NCBI GenBank assembly: GCA_021802545.1
Contig: JAJZRS010000005.1
Location: 62,001-126,000 of the forward strand
Direction: 5' to 3'
Origin: Pseudomonadota bacterium
GTDB taxonomy: Bacteria; Pseudomonadota; Gammaproteobacteria; Burkholderiales; JABEVD01
Length of the DNA: 64,000 nt
Positions 22,045 through 32,648 of the stretch are shown in pieces. How positions within the stretch are numbered: the stretch's first letter is position 1; every line of letters starts with the position of its first letter. The position numbers and the translations under genes are program-made. Below the pieces are notes generated by a model that was given only the letters and a program-made list of their open reading frames with translations, was not told the origin of the DNA and did not search any database.

Positions 22045-24366
22045 ATGAAAATAAGATATTTGGCTGCCTTTGTTTCAAGCCTTTTTGCAACTTCAGCTTT
22101 CGCGTTCCAGCCTTTCGTTGTGAAGAACATCAAAGTCGAAGGCATTCAGCGCACCGAGGCGGGAACGGTATTCAGCTACTTGCCGGTGAAGGTCGGCGAC
22201 ACGATGAATGATGCAAAGTCGGTCGAGGCGATCAAGGCGCTGTATGCGACGGGTTTTTTCAAGAATGTGCGCATCGAAGCCGAAAACGGCACCCTGGTCG
22301 TCGTTGTAGACGAGCGCCCGGCGATTGCCTCCATCGATATTACGGGCGCCAAGGAAATCAAGAAAGATGATCTGAAGAAGGCGTTGAAGCAGATTGGGCT
22401 CGCCGAGGCGCGCATCCTCGACAGGTCGATGCTCGACAAGGCGATTCAGGAGCTGAAAAGACAATACATTTCCAGAGGGCATTACGGGGTCAAGGTCGCG
22501 TCCACGTTGACCCCGCTGGAAAGGAATCGCGTCGCCGTGGGTTTCAACATCAGCGAAGGCGAAGTCGCCAAGATACACAAGATCGAGATCATCGGGAACC
22601 ATGTGTTCAAGGAAAAGGAACTGCTCGATCTCTTTTCGCTTTCAAAGCCGAATTGGCTTTCCTGGATCACCGACGACGACAAGTATTCGCGGAACAAACT
22701 GGCCGGGGATGAGGAGAAACTGCGCTCTTATTACCAGAACCGGGGCTATCTGGAGTTCGCCATCAATTCAACGGATGTCTCGATCACCCCCGACAAGAAA
22801 GACATCTACATCACGATCAATATCACGGAAGGGCCGAAATACACCCTCAGCGCCGTCAACTTTTCCGGAGACAGGCTGCTGCCCGAAGCGGAACTGCGCA
22901 AGATCGTCAGCGTGAAAAAAGGCGACATATTCGACAGGGAGAATGTCACCGATTCCATCAAGGCCATCAGCGAGAGGCTGGGCGACGAGGGTTATGCCTT
23001 TGCTAACGTCAATGCAATCCCTGACCTCGACAAGCAGAACCATACTGCAGCATTCTCATTTTCCATCGATCCAGGGCATCGAGTTTACGTCCGCCGCATC
23101 AACATCACCGGCAACACGAGGACGGAAGATGAAGTGATCCGCCGTGAATTCAGGCAGATGGAAGGCGGCTGGTACATGGCGAAGAAAATCAAGGAATCGA
23201 AGAGCAGGATAGACAGGCTGGGCTATTTCTCCGATTCCAACATCGAAACGCCTGCGGTGGTCGGCACCAACGATCAGGTCGACCTCAATCTCAACGTGAC
23301 GGAAAGGCCGACAGGAAACATCTCGGTTGGCGCAGGTTACGCGAGTGCGGAAGGTCTGATTCTGAACGGGTCCGTATCCGAGAACAATATTTTCGGTACG
23401 GGAAACCAGGCTTCGGTATCCATCAACACCAGTATCCTCAACAAGGTCATTTCCTTTTCCTTCACGAATCCGTATGTCACGGATGCGGGAACCAGCCTGG
23501 GTTTTGACGTTTACAAGCGCGACGTCAATCCGTCGGCCCTGATGCTCGGCCAATATCAAACCCAGACGACGGGGTTCATGGAGCGTCTCGGCGTGCCGAT
23601 CACCGACAACGACATCATCCATTACGGGCTTGGCGTCGAGCAGACGACAATCAATCTCGTCAATTATGCTGCGCTCTATCCGTATTACAGTACGCTTTAT
23701 CCAATCTATACTTCGCCCGTGTACGCCCAGTTCATTCAAGAGTTCGGCAACACGAACAGCACGCTCAAGGGTACGATAGGCTGGTCACGAGATACGAGGA
23801 ACAACGCCTTCTTCCCGACCGAAGGAGGCATGAAGAGCGCCTATGCCGAAATGGGGTTGCCGGGCGGTTCGCTGAAATATTACAAGCTCACCGCCCAGGA
23901 CATGTGGTTCCACACGCTGTACAAGAATGTTACGATGATGCTGAGCGGGCAAATCGGCTTCGGCGACGGTTACGGCGGAAAGCCGCTGCCCTTCTTCAAC
24001 AATTATTATGCTGGCGGCGTGGGTTCGGTGAGAGGATATGACATCAATTCGCTGGGTCCCAGAGACACCTATTACGAACCCATAGGCGGGAACAAGTTGG
24101 TCATTGGCAGCGCTGAGGTCTATTTCCCCATGCCGGGCATCAAGGACAAGAACTCGGTGCGCCTTAGCACATTCGTCGACGGCGGGCAGATTTACGGTAC
24201 TAGCCAGGTTCCATTACAGGGGGGCGGACTGAGATATGCTGCTGGGCTTGCGCTGACCTGGATTTCGCCTGTCGGCCCGCTCAAGTTCAGCATCGCCCAG
24301 CCGATCAATCCACAATCGCTGGATAATGTCCAGCGCTTCCAGTTCATGCTGGGCAACATATTTTAA
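22045..24366 (+). CDS. bamA: Outer membrane protein assembly factor BamA
   Basis: The 773-residue BAM core inserts beta-barrel proteins into the outer membrane. A signal peptide ends in SAFA. Five POTRA repeats follow to about residue 420, then a 16-strand barrel with the conserved V-R-G-Y loop motif and a terminal Phe. I prefer the ATG at 22045; a TTG at 22036 overlapping the rseP stop is the alternative and would add three residues. Secretins and other barrels, including the one at 52.5 kb, may depend on it. Confidence 0.96.
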   Translation: MKIRYLAAFVSSLFATSAFAFQPFVVKNIKVEGIQRTEAGTVFSYLPVKVGDTMNDAKSVEAIKALYATGFFKNVRIEAENGTLVVVVDERPAIASIDITGAKEIKKDDLKKALKQIGLAEARILDRSMLDKAIQELKRQYISRGHYGVKVASTLTPLERNRVAVGFNISEGEVAKIHKIEIIGNHVFKEKELLDLFSLSKPNWLSWITDDDKYSRNKLAGDEEKLRSYYQNRGYLEFAINSTDVSITPDKKDIYITINITEGPKYTLSAVNFSGDRLLPEAELRKIVSVKKGDIFDRENVTDSIKAISERLGDEGYAFANVNAIPDLDKQNHTAAFSFSIDPGHRVYVRRINITGNTRTEDEVIRREFRQMEGGWYMAKKIKESKSRIDRLGYFSDSNIETPAVVGTNDQVDLNLNVTERPTGNISVGAGYASAEGLILNGSVSENNIFGTGNQASVSINTSILNKVISFSFTNPYVTDAGTSLGFDVYKRDVNPSALMLGQYQTQTTGFMERLGVPITDNDIIHYGLGVEQTTINLVNYAALYPYYSTLYPIYTSPVYAQFIQEFGNTNSTLKGTIGWSRDTRNNAFFPTEGGMKSAYAEMGLPGGSLKYYKLTAQDMWFHTLYKNVTMMLSGQIGFGDGYGGKPLPFFNNYYAGGVGSVRGYDINSLGPRDTYYEPIGGNKLVIGSAEVYFPMPGIKDKNSVRLSTFVDGGQIYGTSQVPLQGGGLRYAAGLALTWISPVGPLKFSIAQPINPQSLDNVQRFQFMLGNIF

Positions 24367-24386
24367 TTTCTAACCAGGAGATTAAA

Positions 24387-24890
24387 TTGAAGAGGATACA
24401 TGCAATTCTGGTCGCGATGATGCTGGCTTTGGGCACAACCACTGCCCTGGCACAGGAGATCAAGATCGGGATCGTCAACACTGAGCGGGTGCTGAGAGAA
24501 TCCGCGCCGGCGATTGCGGCACAGAAAAGGATAGAGAAGGAATTCGCGGCAAGAGATCAGAGTCTGCAGAAGATGGCCAAGCAGGCCAAGGATCTGCAGG
24601 CCGACCTGGACAAGAACGGCGCGACGATGTCCGATGCGGACAGGTCTGCGAAGGAACGCGACCTCGCCAATTTGAGCCGTGATTTTCAGCGCATGCAGCG
24701 CGAATTCAGGGAAGACCTCAACCTGAGAAAGAATGAGGAATTGGCTTCCGTCATCGAAAAGGCGAACAAAGTCATCACCAGCATAGCCCAATCCGAGAAA
24801 TATGATCTGATATTGCAGGAAGCGGTTTATCGCAGCCCCAAGATCGACATCACCGACAAGGTGATCAAGGCATTGGCGAACGAGAAGTAA
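24387..24890 (+). CDS. skp: Periplasmic chaperone Skp/OmpH
   Basis: The 167-residue periplasmic holdase delivers unfolded outer-membrane proteins to BAM. A signal peptide ends in TALAQ, followed by I-G-I-V-N-T-E-R-V-L and long charged helices that make the tentacles. Translation starts at TTG with AGGAG 8 bases upstream. It lies between bamA and lpxD as usual. Confidence 0.95.
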   Translation: MKRIHAILVAMMLALGTTTALAQEIKIGIVNTERVLRESAPAIAAQKRIEKEFAARDQSLQKMAKQAKDLQADLDKNGATMSDADRSAKERDLANLSRDFQRMQREFREDLNLRKNEELASVIEKANKVITSIAQSEKYDLILQEAVYRSPKIDITDKVIKALANEK

Positions 24891-24893
24891 TTC

Positions 24894-25931
24894 ATGAACC
24901 GAAGTTTCCGGCTAGCGGATATTGTCGGGCGCTTTGGTGGGGAGCTCATCGGCGAAGGGGAAACCCTTGTGGCGCAGGTGGCAACGCTTGCGAGTGCAGG
25001 ATCTTCTGACATTTCCTTTCTGTCCAGCGGAAAATACAGGCATCAGCTGCAGGATTCCCGTGCCGCTGCAGTCATACTCGGCAAGGCTGACAGGGAGGCC
25101 ACCGACAAGCCCAGAATCGTTTGCGACAATCCCTACGTCTATTTCGCCAAGGTTTCGAGTTTCCTGAACCCCGCTCCCCAACCAGGGGCTGGCGTTCACC
25201 CGAACAGCGTCGTCGAAGAAGGGGCGCAAATTGCCTCCTCGGCATCGATCGGGCCATTTTGTTGCATCGAGAAAGGTGCGAAGATAGGCGAGCATGCCGT
25301 GATCGGCGCATCCTGCAGCATCGGGCAGAATGTCCGGATAGGCAGCCATGTCCGGCTTTATGCAGGGGTGTCGATCTATCATGACTGCGTCGTCGGAAAC
25401 AATTGCATCATCCATTCAGGTGCCGTGATCGGCGCTGACGGTTTCGGTATCGCCATGGACGAAGGAAAATGGCTCAAGATTCCCCAGATCGGAAGCGTGC
25501 TGATCGGGAGCGATGTCGAAATCGGAGCGAACACCACCATAGACAGGGGGGCGCTCGACGACACGATCATCGAGGATGGCGTCAAGATCGACAATCAGGT
25601 CCAGGTTGCACACAACGTTTCCATTGGGGCGCATACCGCGATAGCTGGCTGCACGGGAATTGCAGGGAGCACGAAGATAGGTCGATACTGTAAGATAGGC
25701 GGCAGCGGCATGATTCTCGGACACCTGTCCATCGTCGATCATGTCGACATTTCGGCTGGAACGATGATCACCAAATCGATCGATGCGCCCGGGGCCTATA
25801 CCGCGATTTATCCGTTCGCTCCGCATCGCGAATGGCTGAAAAACACTGCCCACTTGCGGCATTTGCACGAGCTGGCTGAAAAGGTTAGAAGGCTCGAAGA
25901 AGAAATCGAATCCATGGGAAGGAAAAAATGA
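24894..25931 (+). CDS. lpxD: UDP-3-O-(3-hydroxyacyl)glucosamine N-acyltransferase
   Basis: The 345-residue enzyme adds the amide-linked acyl chain in lipid A synthesis, using acyl-ACP. An N-terminal uridine-binding domain is followed by hexapeptide repeats forming a left-handed beta-helix ([22 protein letters not shown]-x-I-G). A C-terminal helix ends the protein. It overlaps fabZ by four bases. Confidence 0.97.
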   Translation: MNRSFRLADIVGRFGGELIGEGETLVAQVATLASAGSSDISFLSSGKYRHQLQDSRAAAVILGKADREATDKPRIVCDNPYVYFAKVSSFLNPAPQPGAGVHPNSVVEEGAQIASSASIGPFCCIEKGAKIGEHAVIGASCSIGQNVRIGSHVRLYAGVSIYHDCVVGNNCIIHSGAVIGADGFGIAMDEGKWLKIPQIGSVLIGSDVEIGANTTIDRGALDDTIIEDGVKIDNQVQVAHNVSIGAHTAIAGCTGIAGSTKIGRYCKIGGSGMILGHLSIVDHVDISAGTMITKSIDAPGAYTAIYPFAPHREWLKNTAHLRHLHELAEKVRRLEEEIESMGRKK

Positions 25932-26365
25932 ATATTCATGAAATTCTCAAATACCTGCCTCACCGCTATCCTTTCTTGCTGATCGACAGGGTGATTTCCC
26001 TCGAACCCGGCAAGGAAATCACGGCGATCAAGAATGTCACCGTCAACGAACCCTTCTTTCCAGGACATTTCCCTCACCATCCCGTCATGCCCGGGGTCCT
26101 GATCGTTGAAGCCTTGGCTCAGGCGGCAGCCATTCTCTCATTCAAAACCATGGACAAGCTGCCTGATGACGACTCGGTTTATTATTTCGTAGGCATCGAC
26201 GGAGTCAGATTCAAGAAACCGGTTATTCCGGGGGACCAGCTGGTGCTGAAGGCTGCGATCGCGCGGCACGCACAAGGACTGTGGAAATATGCCGTCAGGG
26301 CGGAAGTCGACGATGTTTTGGTGACCGAAGCGCAGCTGATGTGCACATTGCGGTCGGTCAAATGA
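25928..26365 (+). CDS. fabZ: 3-hydroxyacyl-ACP dehydratase FabZ
   Basis: The 145-residue hot-dog-fold enzyme dehydrates 3-hydroxyacyl-ACP in fatty acid elongation, competing with LpxA/LpxD for the same substrates. [10 protein letters not shown] and the active-site F-F-P-G-H-F-P-x-x-P-V-M-P-G-V-L-x-x-E-A are intact, with His47 and Glu61. It overlaps lpxA through ATGA. Confidence 0.97.
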   Translation: MNIHEILKYLPHRYPFLLIDRVISLEPGKEITAIKNVTVNEPFFPGHFPHHPVMPGVLIVEALAQAAAILSFKTMDKLPDDDSVYYFVGIDGVRFKKPVIPGDQLVLKAAIARHAQGLWKYAVRAEVDDVLVTEAQLMCTLRSVK

Positions 26366-27132
26366 TCCATCCGACTGCGATCGTATCATCCGGCGCCAGC
26401 ATTGCAAGCGATGTCGAGATCGGCCCTTATTCGATCATCGGAGAACATGTCGAAATCGATTCGGGCACGAAGATCGGCCCGCATGCCGTGATCCGCGGAC
26501 ATACGAAGATCGGGAAGAACAACCGGATCTACCAGTTCGTCTCCCTCGGGGAAATCCCCCAGGACAAGAAATATGCCGGAGAACATACCCGGCTCGAGAT
26601 CGGCGACGGCAACGAGATCAGGGAATTTTGCACCTTCAATGTCGGCACGAGCCAGGATGCCGGCGTCACGCGGGTGGGGAACAACAACTGGATCATGGCC
26701 TATGTTCATCTGGCCCACGATTGCCAGGTGGGGAACAATACCATTTTTGCCAACAATACACAGCTGGCAGGACATGTCGAGGTCGACGATCATGCCGTTC
26801 TGGGCGGGTTCACGGTGGTGCATCAGTTCTGCAAGATCGGCGCGCATGCCAATACAGCCATGGGAACCATCCTGCTCCAGGATATTCCGCCGTATGTCAC
26901 GGCCTCTGGCAATCCCGCATCACCGCACGGGATCAATGCGGAAGGACTCAAGCGGCGCGGGTTTTCCAGCGATGCCATTCTTGAAATCAAGCGCGCCTAC
27001 AAGGCGCTTTACAAGTCGGGTCTGAGCCTGCAGGAAGCCAGGGAAGCGATCGGAGAAAAGGCCGAAATTTACAAGGAACTGACGCCTTTGGTCGACTTCA
27101 TCGGCAGATCGAAGCGCGGAATCATTCGCTGA
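26362..27132 (+). CDS. lpxA: UDP-N-acetylglucosamine acyltransferase
   Basis: The 256-residue enzyme performs the first step of lipid A synthesis. It begins [12 protein letters not shown] and is built of hexapeptide repeats. The catalytic-His segment A-H-D-C-Q-V-G-N-N and the C-terminal helical tail are present. The start is the ATG overlapping the fabZ stop; a longer in-frame extension lies within fabZ and is rejected. Confidence 0.97.
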   Translation: MIHPTAIVSSGASIASDVEIGPYSIIGEHVEIDSGTKIGPHAVIRGHTKIGKNNRIYQFVSLGEIPQDKKYAGEHTRLEIGDGNEIREFCTFNVGTSQDAGVTRVGNNNWIMAYVHLAHDCQVGNNTIFANNTQLAGHVEVDDHAVLGGFTVVHQFCKIGAHANTAMGTILLQDIPPYVTASGNPASPHGINAEGLKRRGFSSDAILEIKRAYKALYKSGLSLQEAREAIGEKAEIYKELTPLVDFIGRSKRGIIR

Positions 27133-27134
27133 CA

Positions 27135-28283
27135 ATGGATGAACGCATAAAACGGATAGGCATCGTGGCAGGAGAAGCCTCAGGGGACCTCCTGGGGGCG
27201 CATCTCGTGAAGGCGCTGAAGGAAAAGCTGCCTGATGCGGAATTCATCGGAATGGGCGGGCCGAAGATGACGGCCTCCGGCGTCGTCAGCCTGTTTCCGA
27301 TGGAAAAGATCGCGGTCATGGGATACGTGGAAGTGTTGAAGCGCTACTTCCAGATCACCAGCATCAGACGCAAGTTGATACGCCATTTCAAGAACAATCC
27401 GCCCGATCTGTTCATCGGTTTGGATGCGCCCGATTTCAATCTCGACATCGAAAGGGCGCTGAAGAAGCGCGGCATTCCCACCGTGCACTACGTGAGCCCG
27501 TCGATATGGGCATGGCGTGCGAATCGCATACACAAGATCAGGGCGGCTTGTTCCAGGGTGCTCGCGCTTTTTCCATTCGAGAAGGAAATATACGATAGAA
27601 ACGAAGTGGATTGCGCTTACGTGGGCCATCCGCTCGCCGACATCCTTCCGGATTCGCCCGATCGTGCGGGGATGAGAAGAAGCATGAAACTGCCTCAGAA
27701 GGCAAAGATTTTTGCCTTCCTTCCGGGGAGCCGCCAGAGCGAGCTCGAATACATGGCCGACACTTTCATCCGTACAGCCATCCTGCTGAAGGAAAAATGG
27801 CCGGATGCGGTTTTCCTCGTGCCGCTTGCAAGCCGGGAAACGAGGACGCTTTTCGAAGAGGCGCTCTACCGCAATCATGCCGAAGACATGGGTTTTTCAC
27901 TGCTTTTCGGGCATGCGGTGGACGCCATGATCGCATCCGACATCGTGCTCGTCGCATCCGGCACGGCCACCCTGGAGGCGGCGCTCTTGAAGCGTCCGAT
28001 GGTGATCACCTACAAAATGGCGCCATTCACCTACTGGATCAAGAAGCGCAAGAAATATCAGCCCTATGTCGGTCTGCCCAACATCCTTGCCGGAAAATTC
28101 GTCGTTCCCGAATTGCTTCAGGATGATGCAACGCCGGAGAATCTCGCGCACGCCCTCATCAACATGCTTCAGGACGAGGAGATCGTCGGCAGGCTGGATG
28201 CGCTCTTCTCGGGAATGCATCGCAGCCTGAAACAGAATACGGCGCAGAAGGCGGTGGAATCCGTCCTGCCCTATCTCGCATGA
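27135..28283 (+). CDS. lpxB: Lipid-A-disaccharide synthase
   Basis: The 382-residue GT19 glycosyltransferase joins lipid X and UDP-diacylglucosamine. Family features are G-E-A-S-G-D at the N-terminus, G-M-G-G-P-K-M, the [10 protein letters not shown] segment, L-L-P-G-S-R-type FLPGSRQSE and S-G-T-A-T-L-E. It overlaps rnhB by four bases. Confidence 0.97.
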   Translation: MDERIKRIGIVAGEASGDLLGAHLVKALKEKLPDAEFIGMGGPKMTASGVVSLFPMEKIAVMGYVEVLKRYFQITSIRRKLIRHFKNNPPDLFIGLDAPDFNLDIERALKKRGIPTVHYVSPSIWAWRANRIHKIRAACSRVLALFPFEKEIYDRNEVDCAYVGHPLADILPDSPDRAGMRRSMKLPQKAKIFAFLPGSRQSELEYMADTFIRTAILLKEKWPDAVFLVPLASRETRTLFEEALYRNHAEDMGFSLLFGHAVDAMIASDIVLVASGTATLEAALLKRPMVITYKMAPFTYWIKKRKKYQPYVGLPNILAGKFVVPELLQDDATPENLAHALINMLQDEEIVGRLDALFSGMHRSLKQNTAQKAVESVLPYLA

Positions 28284-28831
28284 AATGCGGTGTCGATGAG
28301 GCAGGACGGGGGCCGCTTGCAGGTCCGGTGTATGCCGCTGCGGTGATACTGAATCGCCCCATCGAAGGGTTGAATGACTCGAAGAAACTGAGCGAGAAAA
28401 AGCGCATCGCGCTTGCTTCCAGAATAAAGAGCGAGGCCTTGTCCTGGTGCATCGCATCGGCAACGGAAGCAGAAATCGACGAGATCAATATCCTGAATGC
28501 GAGCCTGCTTGCGATGAAAAGGGCTATACAAGGGCTTGTCGTCATTCCTGGCGAGGTTCTGGTCGACGGCATCCATTGCCCCAGGGTCGATCTGCCGATT
28601 CGGGCGATCGTGGGGGGGGATGCGCTCGTTGCGGAAATTTCCGCAGCGTCCATCCTGGCCAAAACGGCGCGGGACGACTACATGCTCGATCTCCACGATG
28701 CATATCCGGAATACGGCTTCGACCGGCACAAGGGCTATCCGACCAAGCTCCATCTGGATGCGCTGAAGCGGCACGGACCTTCCAAGGTGCACCGGATGAG
28801 TTTCGGACCGGTCAAGGCCTGTTTGAGATGA
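28280..28831 (+). CDS. rnhB: Ribonuclease HII
   Basis: The 183-residue endonuclease cuts RNA in RNA-DNA hybrids and at single ribonucleotides. It has the [12 protein letters not shown] motif with Asp6 and Glu7, N-D-S-K-K-L-S and the late Y-G-F-D-R-H-K-G-Y signature. The position after lpxB is standard. It overlaps the next gene through ATGA. Confidence 0.96.
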   Translation: MKCGVDEAGRGPLAGPVYAAAVILNRPIEGLNDSKKLSEKKRIALASRIKSEALSWCIASATEAEIDEINILNASLLAMKRAIQGLVVIPGEVLVDGIHCPRVDLPIRAIVGGDALVAEISAASILAKTARDDYMLDLHDAYPEYGFDRHKGYPTKLHLDALKRHGPSKVHRMSFGPVKACLR

Positions 28832-29295
28832 ACCGCTGGTATTACCGCCGTGACATGCATGTCTCGGGGCCGTTTCCGCAGCAGGCGATAGAGCGCTATC
28901 TCATTCTCGGACGCCTCACTATCGACGACGAGGTAAGAACGGACGACTCATCCTGGATAAGGATAGGAGAATGCCCTGAATTTTCTTCCGTCTGCGAACT
29001 GATACTCGGAGGAGACGCAGAAAAGCTTGCTGCCGCCAGGCGCTTTGCAGACGAGCGCAGCAGATTCAGGCGTCATGATGAAAAAGGAGCGCCGGAGGAG
29101 CACAGACGCGTTGAGCGGCGCGGGCAGGAGCCTGAAGAAATCAGGGAATTGCGCATCCATCGCGCAGAAATTTTCGAGCCTCCAAAGTACAGGAGCTGGA
29201 TGGTCTATATCCTGATCGCATGCCTGATTGCGCTGGTTCTGATTGCGCTGGCCTATTTTCAGCCCGTCATTCCGTTCAAGGTCCGCTTGAAGTGA
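28828..29295 (+). CDS. GYF-2-like domain protein with C-terminal membrane helix
   Basis: This 155-residue protein has no firm functional assignment. Residues 1-55 (RWYYRRD...GPF...I...[17 protein letters not shown]) resemble the bacterial GYF_2/DUF4339 domain, thought to bind peptides. A highly charged, Arg/Glu-rich middle (about 75-125) follows. One transmembrane helix lies near residues 130-148, then a short basic tail. The topology suggests a cytosolic domain anchored in the inner membrane. It overlaps rnhB (ATGA) and the methyltransferase gene (GTGA), so it is in their operon. Confidence 0.7.
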   Translation: MNRWYYRRDMHVSGPFPQQAIERYLILGRLTIDDEVRTDDSSWIRIGECPEFSSVCELILGGDAEKLAAARRFADERSRFRRHDEKGAPEEHRRVERRGQEPEEIRELRIHRAEIFEPPKYRSWMVYILIACLIALVLIALAYFQPVIPFKVRLK

Positions 29296-30056
29296 AGAAA
29301 ATCGCTTCCCGTGACAATGCGATCTTCAAGATGCTCTCGAAAATCGAGCGCCATTCCAAGGAAAGACGGGAGAGCGGCAAGGCGATCCTGGACGGCGTTC
29401 ATCTTGTCGAGTCCTGCATCGCAAGCGGAATTGAGCCTGATCTTGTCATCGTCAGGGAAGATTGCACAGACAAGCCGGAAATTCTGGGCATCCTGAAGGG
29501 CAGGGAGTGCGTGTCGATGCTTGACACGCTTTTCGACAGGCTCTCCCCGGTGAAGAGCCCTACGGGCATTCTTGCGCTATTGTCCATTCCCGTCCCAGAA
29601 CCTGCGCATCAGCCTGAATTCTGCGCATTCCTCGACGAAATCCAGGATCCCGGCAACATGGGTGCCATTTTGCGCTCGGCTGCTGCTGCCGGCGCAAGCG
29701 ACATTTATCTTTCAAGAGGCTGCGCCGACCCCTGGTCGCCCAAGGTGCTGCGATCGGGCATGGGGGCGCATTTTTCCCTCAGGATCCACGAGGATCAGGA
29801 CCTTGTTGATGCCATGAGGCATTATCATGGAGAAAAAATCGCGCTCGATCTGGATGCCGATATTTCCATCTACGATATCGACCTCAGGGGCAAGACCGGT
29901 TTCGTGATCGGAAACGAAGGGGCGGGGATTTCGAAGGAAGTGCTCGGTTGTTCGTCCGCCAGGGCGAAAATCCCCATGCCCGGAAAAATCGAGTCGCTCA
30001 ATGCGGCCCAGGCAGCAGCGATCTGCTTTTTCGAGCGGGTGAGACAAAAGGCATGA
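29292..30056 (+). CDS. TrmH/SpoU-family RNA 2'-O-methyltransferase
   Basis: The 254-residue SPOUT methyltransferase probably 2'-O-methylates rRNA or tRNA. An N-terminal substrate-binding region is followed by the knot: [32 protein letters not shown] and [15 protein letters not shown]. The GTG start at 29292 overlaps the previous stop. It resembles RlmB-like enzymes, but the target base cannot be told from sequence. It overlaps the next gene through ATGA. Confidence 0.9.
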   Translation: MKKIASRDNAIFKMLSKIERHSKERRESGKAILDGVHLVESCIASGIEPDLVIVREDCTDKPEILGILKGRECVSMLDTLFDRLSPVKSPTGILALLSIPVPEPAHQPEFCAFLDEIQDPGNMGAILRSAAAAGASDIYLSRGCADPWSPKVLRSGMGAHFSLRIHEDQDLVDAMRHYHGEKIALDLDADISIYDIDLRGKTGFVIGNEGAGISKEVLGCSSARAKIPMPGKIESLNAAQAAAICFFERVRQKA

Positions 30057-30583
30057 TCGTGCTTTTCAACAAGCCCTACGGCGTGCTGTCCCAGTTCACC
30101 AAAGAAGGAAATCACAAAACGCTCAAGGAGTACATTCCCATCACGGGCATTTATCCTGCGGGGAGGCTGGATGCGGACAGCGAGGGGCTGCTCGTCTTGA
30201 CCGACGAAGGCGCGTTGCAGCACAGCCTGAGCCATCCGAAAAAGAAGACCGAAAAGACCTATTGGGCGCAGGTGGAAGGCGAACCGAGTAATGAGGCGCT
30301 CGAAGCCTTGCGCTCTGGACTCGATCTCGGGGACTTCGTGACGAAGCCCGCCAAGGCGAGAATCATCGAGGAACCTAAGGGTTTGTGGGAAAGGACCCCA
30401 CCCATCAGGTATCGAAAATCGGTTCCGACTTCCTGGATCGAGATCGTCATTTCCGAAGGGAAGAACAGGCAGGTCAGAAGGATGACCGCGAAAGTCGGCC
30501 ATCCCACGCTGCGATTGATACGCTATGCCGTTGGGCCGTGGAGCATCGACGGAATAGCGCCTGGCCAATATTCGGTGCGCTAA
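30053..30583 (+). CDS. rluE: RsuA-family pseudouridine synthase, RluE-like
   Basis: The 176-residue enzyme isomerises uridine in rRNA. It starts with [11 protein letters not shown], a family hallmark. The catalytic Asp40 is in [14 protein letters not shown], and [20 protein letters not shown] follows. It lacks the S4 domain of RsuA/RluB, and its short length matches RluE, which modifies 23S U2457 in E. coli. Its stop overlaps that of the convergent typA. Confidence 0.88.
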   Translation: MIVLFNKPYGVLSQFTKEGNHKTLKEYIPITGIYPAGRLDADSEGLLVLTDEGALQHSLSHPKKKTEKTYWAQVEGEPSNEALEALRSGLDLGDFVTKPAKARIIEEPKGLWERTPPIRYRKSVPTSWIEIVISEGKNRQVRRMTAKVGHPTLRLIRYAVGPWSIDGIAPGQYSVR

Positions 30584-32409
30584 ATTCCCCGCGCCTGACG
30601 CTTTCTCTCGTTCTCGGTCAGATAGCGTTTTCTGAGACGGATCGTCTTCGGCGTGATTTCGACGAGTTCGTCGTCGTCGATGAATTCGACGGCGGATTCC
30701 AGGGTCAACCTGATCGGGGGAGTCAGGCGAACCGCCTCGTCTGTGCCCGAGGCGCGGACGTTGGTCAGCTTCTTGCCCTTGATCGGGTTGACGACGAGAT
30801 CGTTGTCGCGGCTGTGGATGCCGATGATCATGCCTTCGTAAAGTTTGTCGCCGGGATTGACGAACATGCGCCCGCGTTCTTCCAGGTTCCACAAGGCATA
30901 GGCCACCGCTTCGCCGTTTTCCTGCGAGATCAGCACGCCGTTGTGGCGGCCGGGCAGATCGGCCTTGATCGGGCCATAATCGTCGAACACATGGCTCATC
31001 AGGCCGGTGCCGCGGGTCATGGTCATGAAATCGGACTGGAAACCGATCAGGCCGCGAGCCGGGATATGGTATTCCAGGCGGGTGCGGCCGTTGGGGTCGG
31101 CTTCCATGTTGGTCAGCTCGCCGCGACGGCGGCCGATCTCTTCCATCACAGCGCCCTGGTTCTCATTCTCGACGTCGATGGCCAGGTTCTCGTACGGCTC
31201 GCATTTCTCGCCGTTGATCTCCTTGTAAACCACGCGCGGCTTTCCGACGGCCAGTTCGAAGCCCTCGCGCCGCATGTTTTCCAGGAGGATGGTGAGATGC
31301 AGCTCACCCCGGCCGGAGACGCGGAAAATATCGGCATCTCCCGTTTCCTCGACGCGCAGCGCGACGTTGGTCAGGAGTTCCTTCTGCAGGCGATCGCGGA
31401 TCTGCCGGCTGGTGACGAACTTGCCTTCGGTGCCGGCGAGCGGCGAGGTATTGACCATGAAATCCATGGTCAGTGTCGGCTCGTCGACAGACAGCATGGG
31501 CAGCCCCTTCGGATTGTCCTTGTCGCAGATGGTGACGCCGATGCCGATGTCTTCCAGGCCGGAGATGATGATGATGTCGCCAGCCTCGGCCTCGTCTACG
31601 GGCACGCGTTCCAGCCCCTTGAAGCCGAGCACCTGGTTGATCTTGCCTGTGGCCACCTGTTCCTCATGGTTCATCACCGCAACCTGCTGGCCCGGCTTGA
31701 TCCGGCCATTGAGCACACGGCCGACGCCCAGGCGTCCGGTATAGGTCGAATAGTCCAGCGCGGCGATCTGCAGTTGCAGCGGCGCGTCTGGGTCGCCCGG
31801 CGGGGTCGGCACGTGCGACAGAACCGCATCGAACAAGGGCTTCATGTCGTTGGCTGCGCCGCCACTCGAGGGTGCGTCCTTCAGGTCGAGACAGGCCCAG
31901 CCGTTGAGGCCGGAGGCGTAGATGATGGGAAAATCGAGCTGCTCGTCCGTTGCGCCCAGTTTGTCGAACAGGTCGAAGGTTTGGTCGACCACCCAGTCAG
32001 GCCGCCCGCCCGGGCGGTCGACCTTGTTGATCACCACGATGGGGCGCAGGCCCAGGGCCAGCGCCTTCTTGGTCACGAATCGGGTCTGCGGCATCGGGCC
32101 TTCGACCGCATCGACCAGCAGCACCACGCCATCGACCATGCCCAGCACCCGCTCCACCTCGCCGCCGAAGTCGGCATGCCCTGGGGTGTCGACGATATTG
32201 ATCCGGGTGCCCTGGTAATCGATGGCGGTGTTCTTGGCCAGGATGGTGATGCCGCGTTCCTTTTCGAGGTCGTTGCTGTCCATGACCCGTTCGGATACGA
32301 CCTGATGAGACGAAAATGTGCCGGCCTGATGCAGCAGCTTGTCCACCAGGGTGGTCTTGCCGTGGTCGACGTGGGCGATAATGGCGATGTTTCTCAAAGC
32401 GCGGGACAT
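30580..32409 (-). CDS. typA: Ribosome-associated GTPase TypA/BipA
   Basis: The 609-residue translational GTPase is involved in stress adaptation and ribosome assembly at low temperature. The P-loop A-H-V-D-H-G-K-T is at 13-20. Then come R-G-I-T-I-L, D-T-P-G-H-A-D and N-K-V-D-R-P, an EF-Tu-like domain II, EF-G-like domains III and V, and the TypA-specific C-terminal region. It is convergent with rluE and divergent from rhlE. By eye its codons favour G/C at third positions more than its neighbours, which may reflect high expression. Confidence 0.97.
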   Translation of the reverse strand: MSRALRNIAIIAHVDHGKTTLVDKLLHQAGTFSSHQVVSERVMDSNDLEKERGITILAKNTAIDYQGTRINIVDTPGHADFGGEVERVLGMVDGVVLLVDAVEGPMPQTRFVTKKALALGLRPIVVINKVDRPGGRPDWVVDQTFDLFDKLGATDEQLDFPIIYASGLNGWACLDLKDAPSSGGAANDMKPLFDAVLSHVPTPPGDPDAPLQLQIAALDYSTYTGRLGVGRVLNGRIKPGQQVAVMNHEEQVATGKINQVLGFKGLERVPVDEAEAGDIIIISGLEDIGIGVTICDKDNPKGLPMLSVDEPTLTMDFMVNTSPLAGTEGKFVTSRQIRDRLQKELLTNVALRVEETGDADIFRVSGRGELHLTILLENMRREGFELAVGKPRVVYKEINGEKCEPYENLAIDVENENQGAVMEEIGRRRGELTNMEADPNGRTRLEYHIPARGLIGFQSDFMTMTRGTGLMSHVFDDYGPIKADLPGRHNGVLISQENGEAVAYALWNLEERGRMFVNPGDKLYEGMIIGIHSRDNDLVVNPIKGKKLTNVRASGTDEAVRLTPPIRLTLESAVEFIDDDELVEITPKTIRLRKRYLTENERKRQARGI

Positions 32410-32437
32410 AGGATACTCAAGAAGGTGAAAACCGAGA

Positions 32438-32443
32438 ATTATA
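32438..32443 (-). promoter_or_regulatory. -10 element for typA
   Basis: A perfect TATAAT on the minus strand lies 29 bases before the typA ATG. I found no good -35 box at the right distance. It sits within 20 bases of the opposite-strand rhlE promoter, so the two may compete. Confidence 0.45.
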
Positions 32444-32454
32444 GCACGGACACT

Positions 32455-32482
32455 TTGAAATAATTTGTTTCCGGGTTATAAT
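32455..32482 (+). promoter_or_regulatory. sigma-70 type promoter of rhlE with long leader
   Basis: TTGAAA (32455-32460), a 16-base spacer and TATAAT (32477-32482). A start near 32490 leaves a leader of about 160 bases before the GTG at 32649. Long leaders are known for some DEAD-box and cold-shock genes, but I did not resolve a defined structure. The rest of the 239-base gap holds nothing else I recognise. Confidence 0.6.
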
Positions 32483-32648
32483 TTCAAGGATTTGGTGGCC
32501 CTGGCTTTGGGCTCCATTGTATATCGTTCCCTGACCTTCCTTTCCCGACGGAAAATGATTAGCCGGTTAGCGACGATGTTGTGCGCTGGCGGCTGACCTC
32601 CGGGCTTTTTCTGCCTGCGCTCGTTCATTCATTAAATTAGGAAAAAGC

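Noticed and set aside
30385-32463. 692-codon plus-strand frame opposite typA
   Set aside because: typA is intact with all GTPase motifs; the opposite frame has no domain and the composition expected of an antisense frame.
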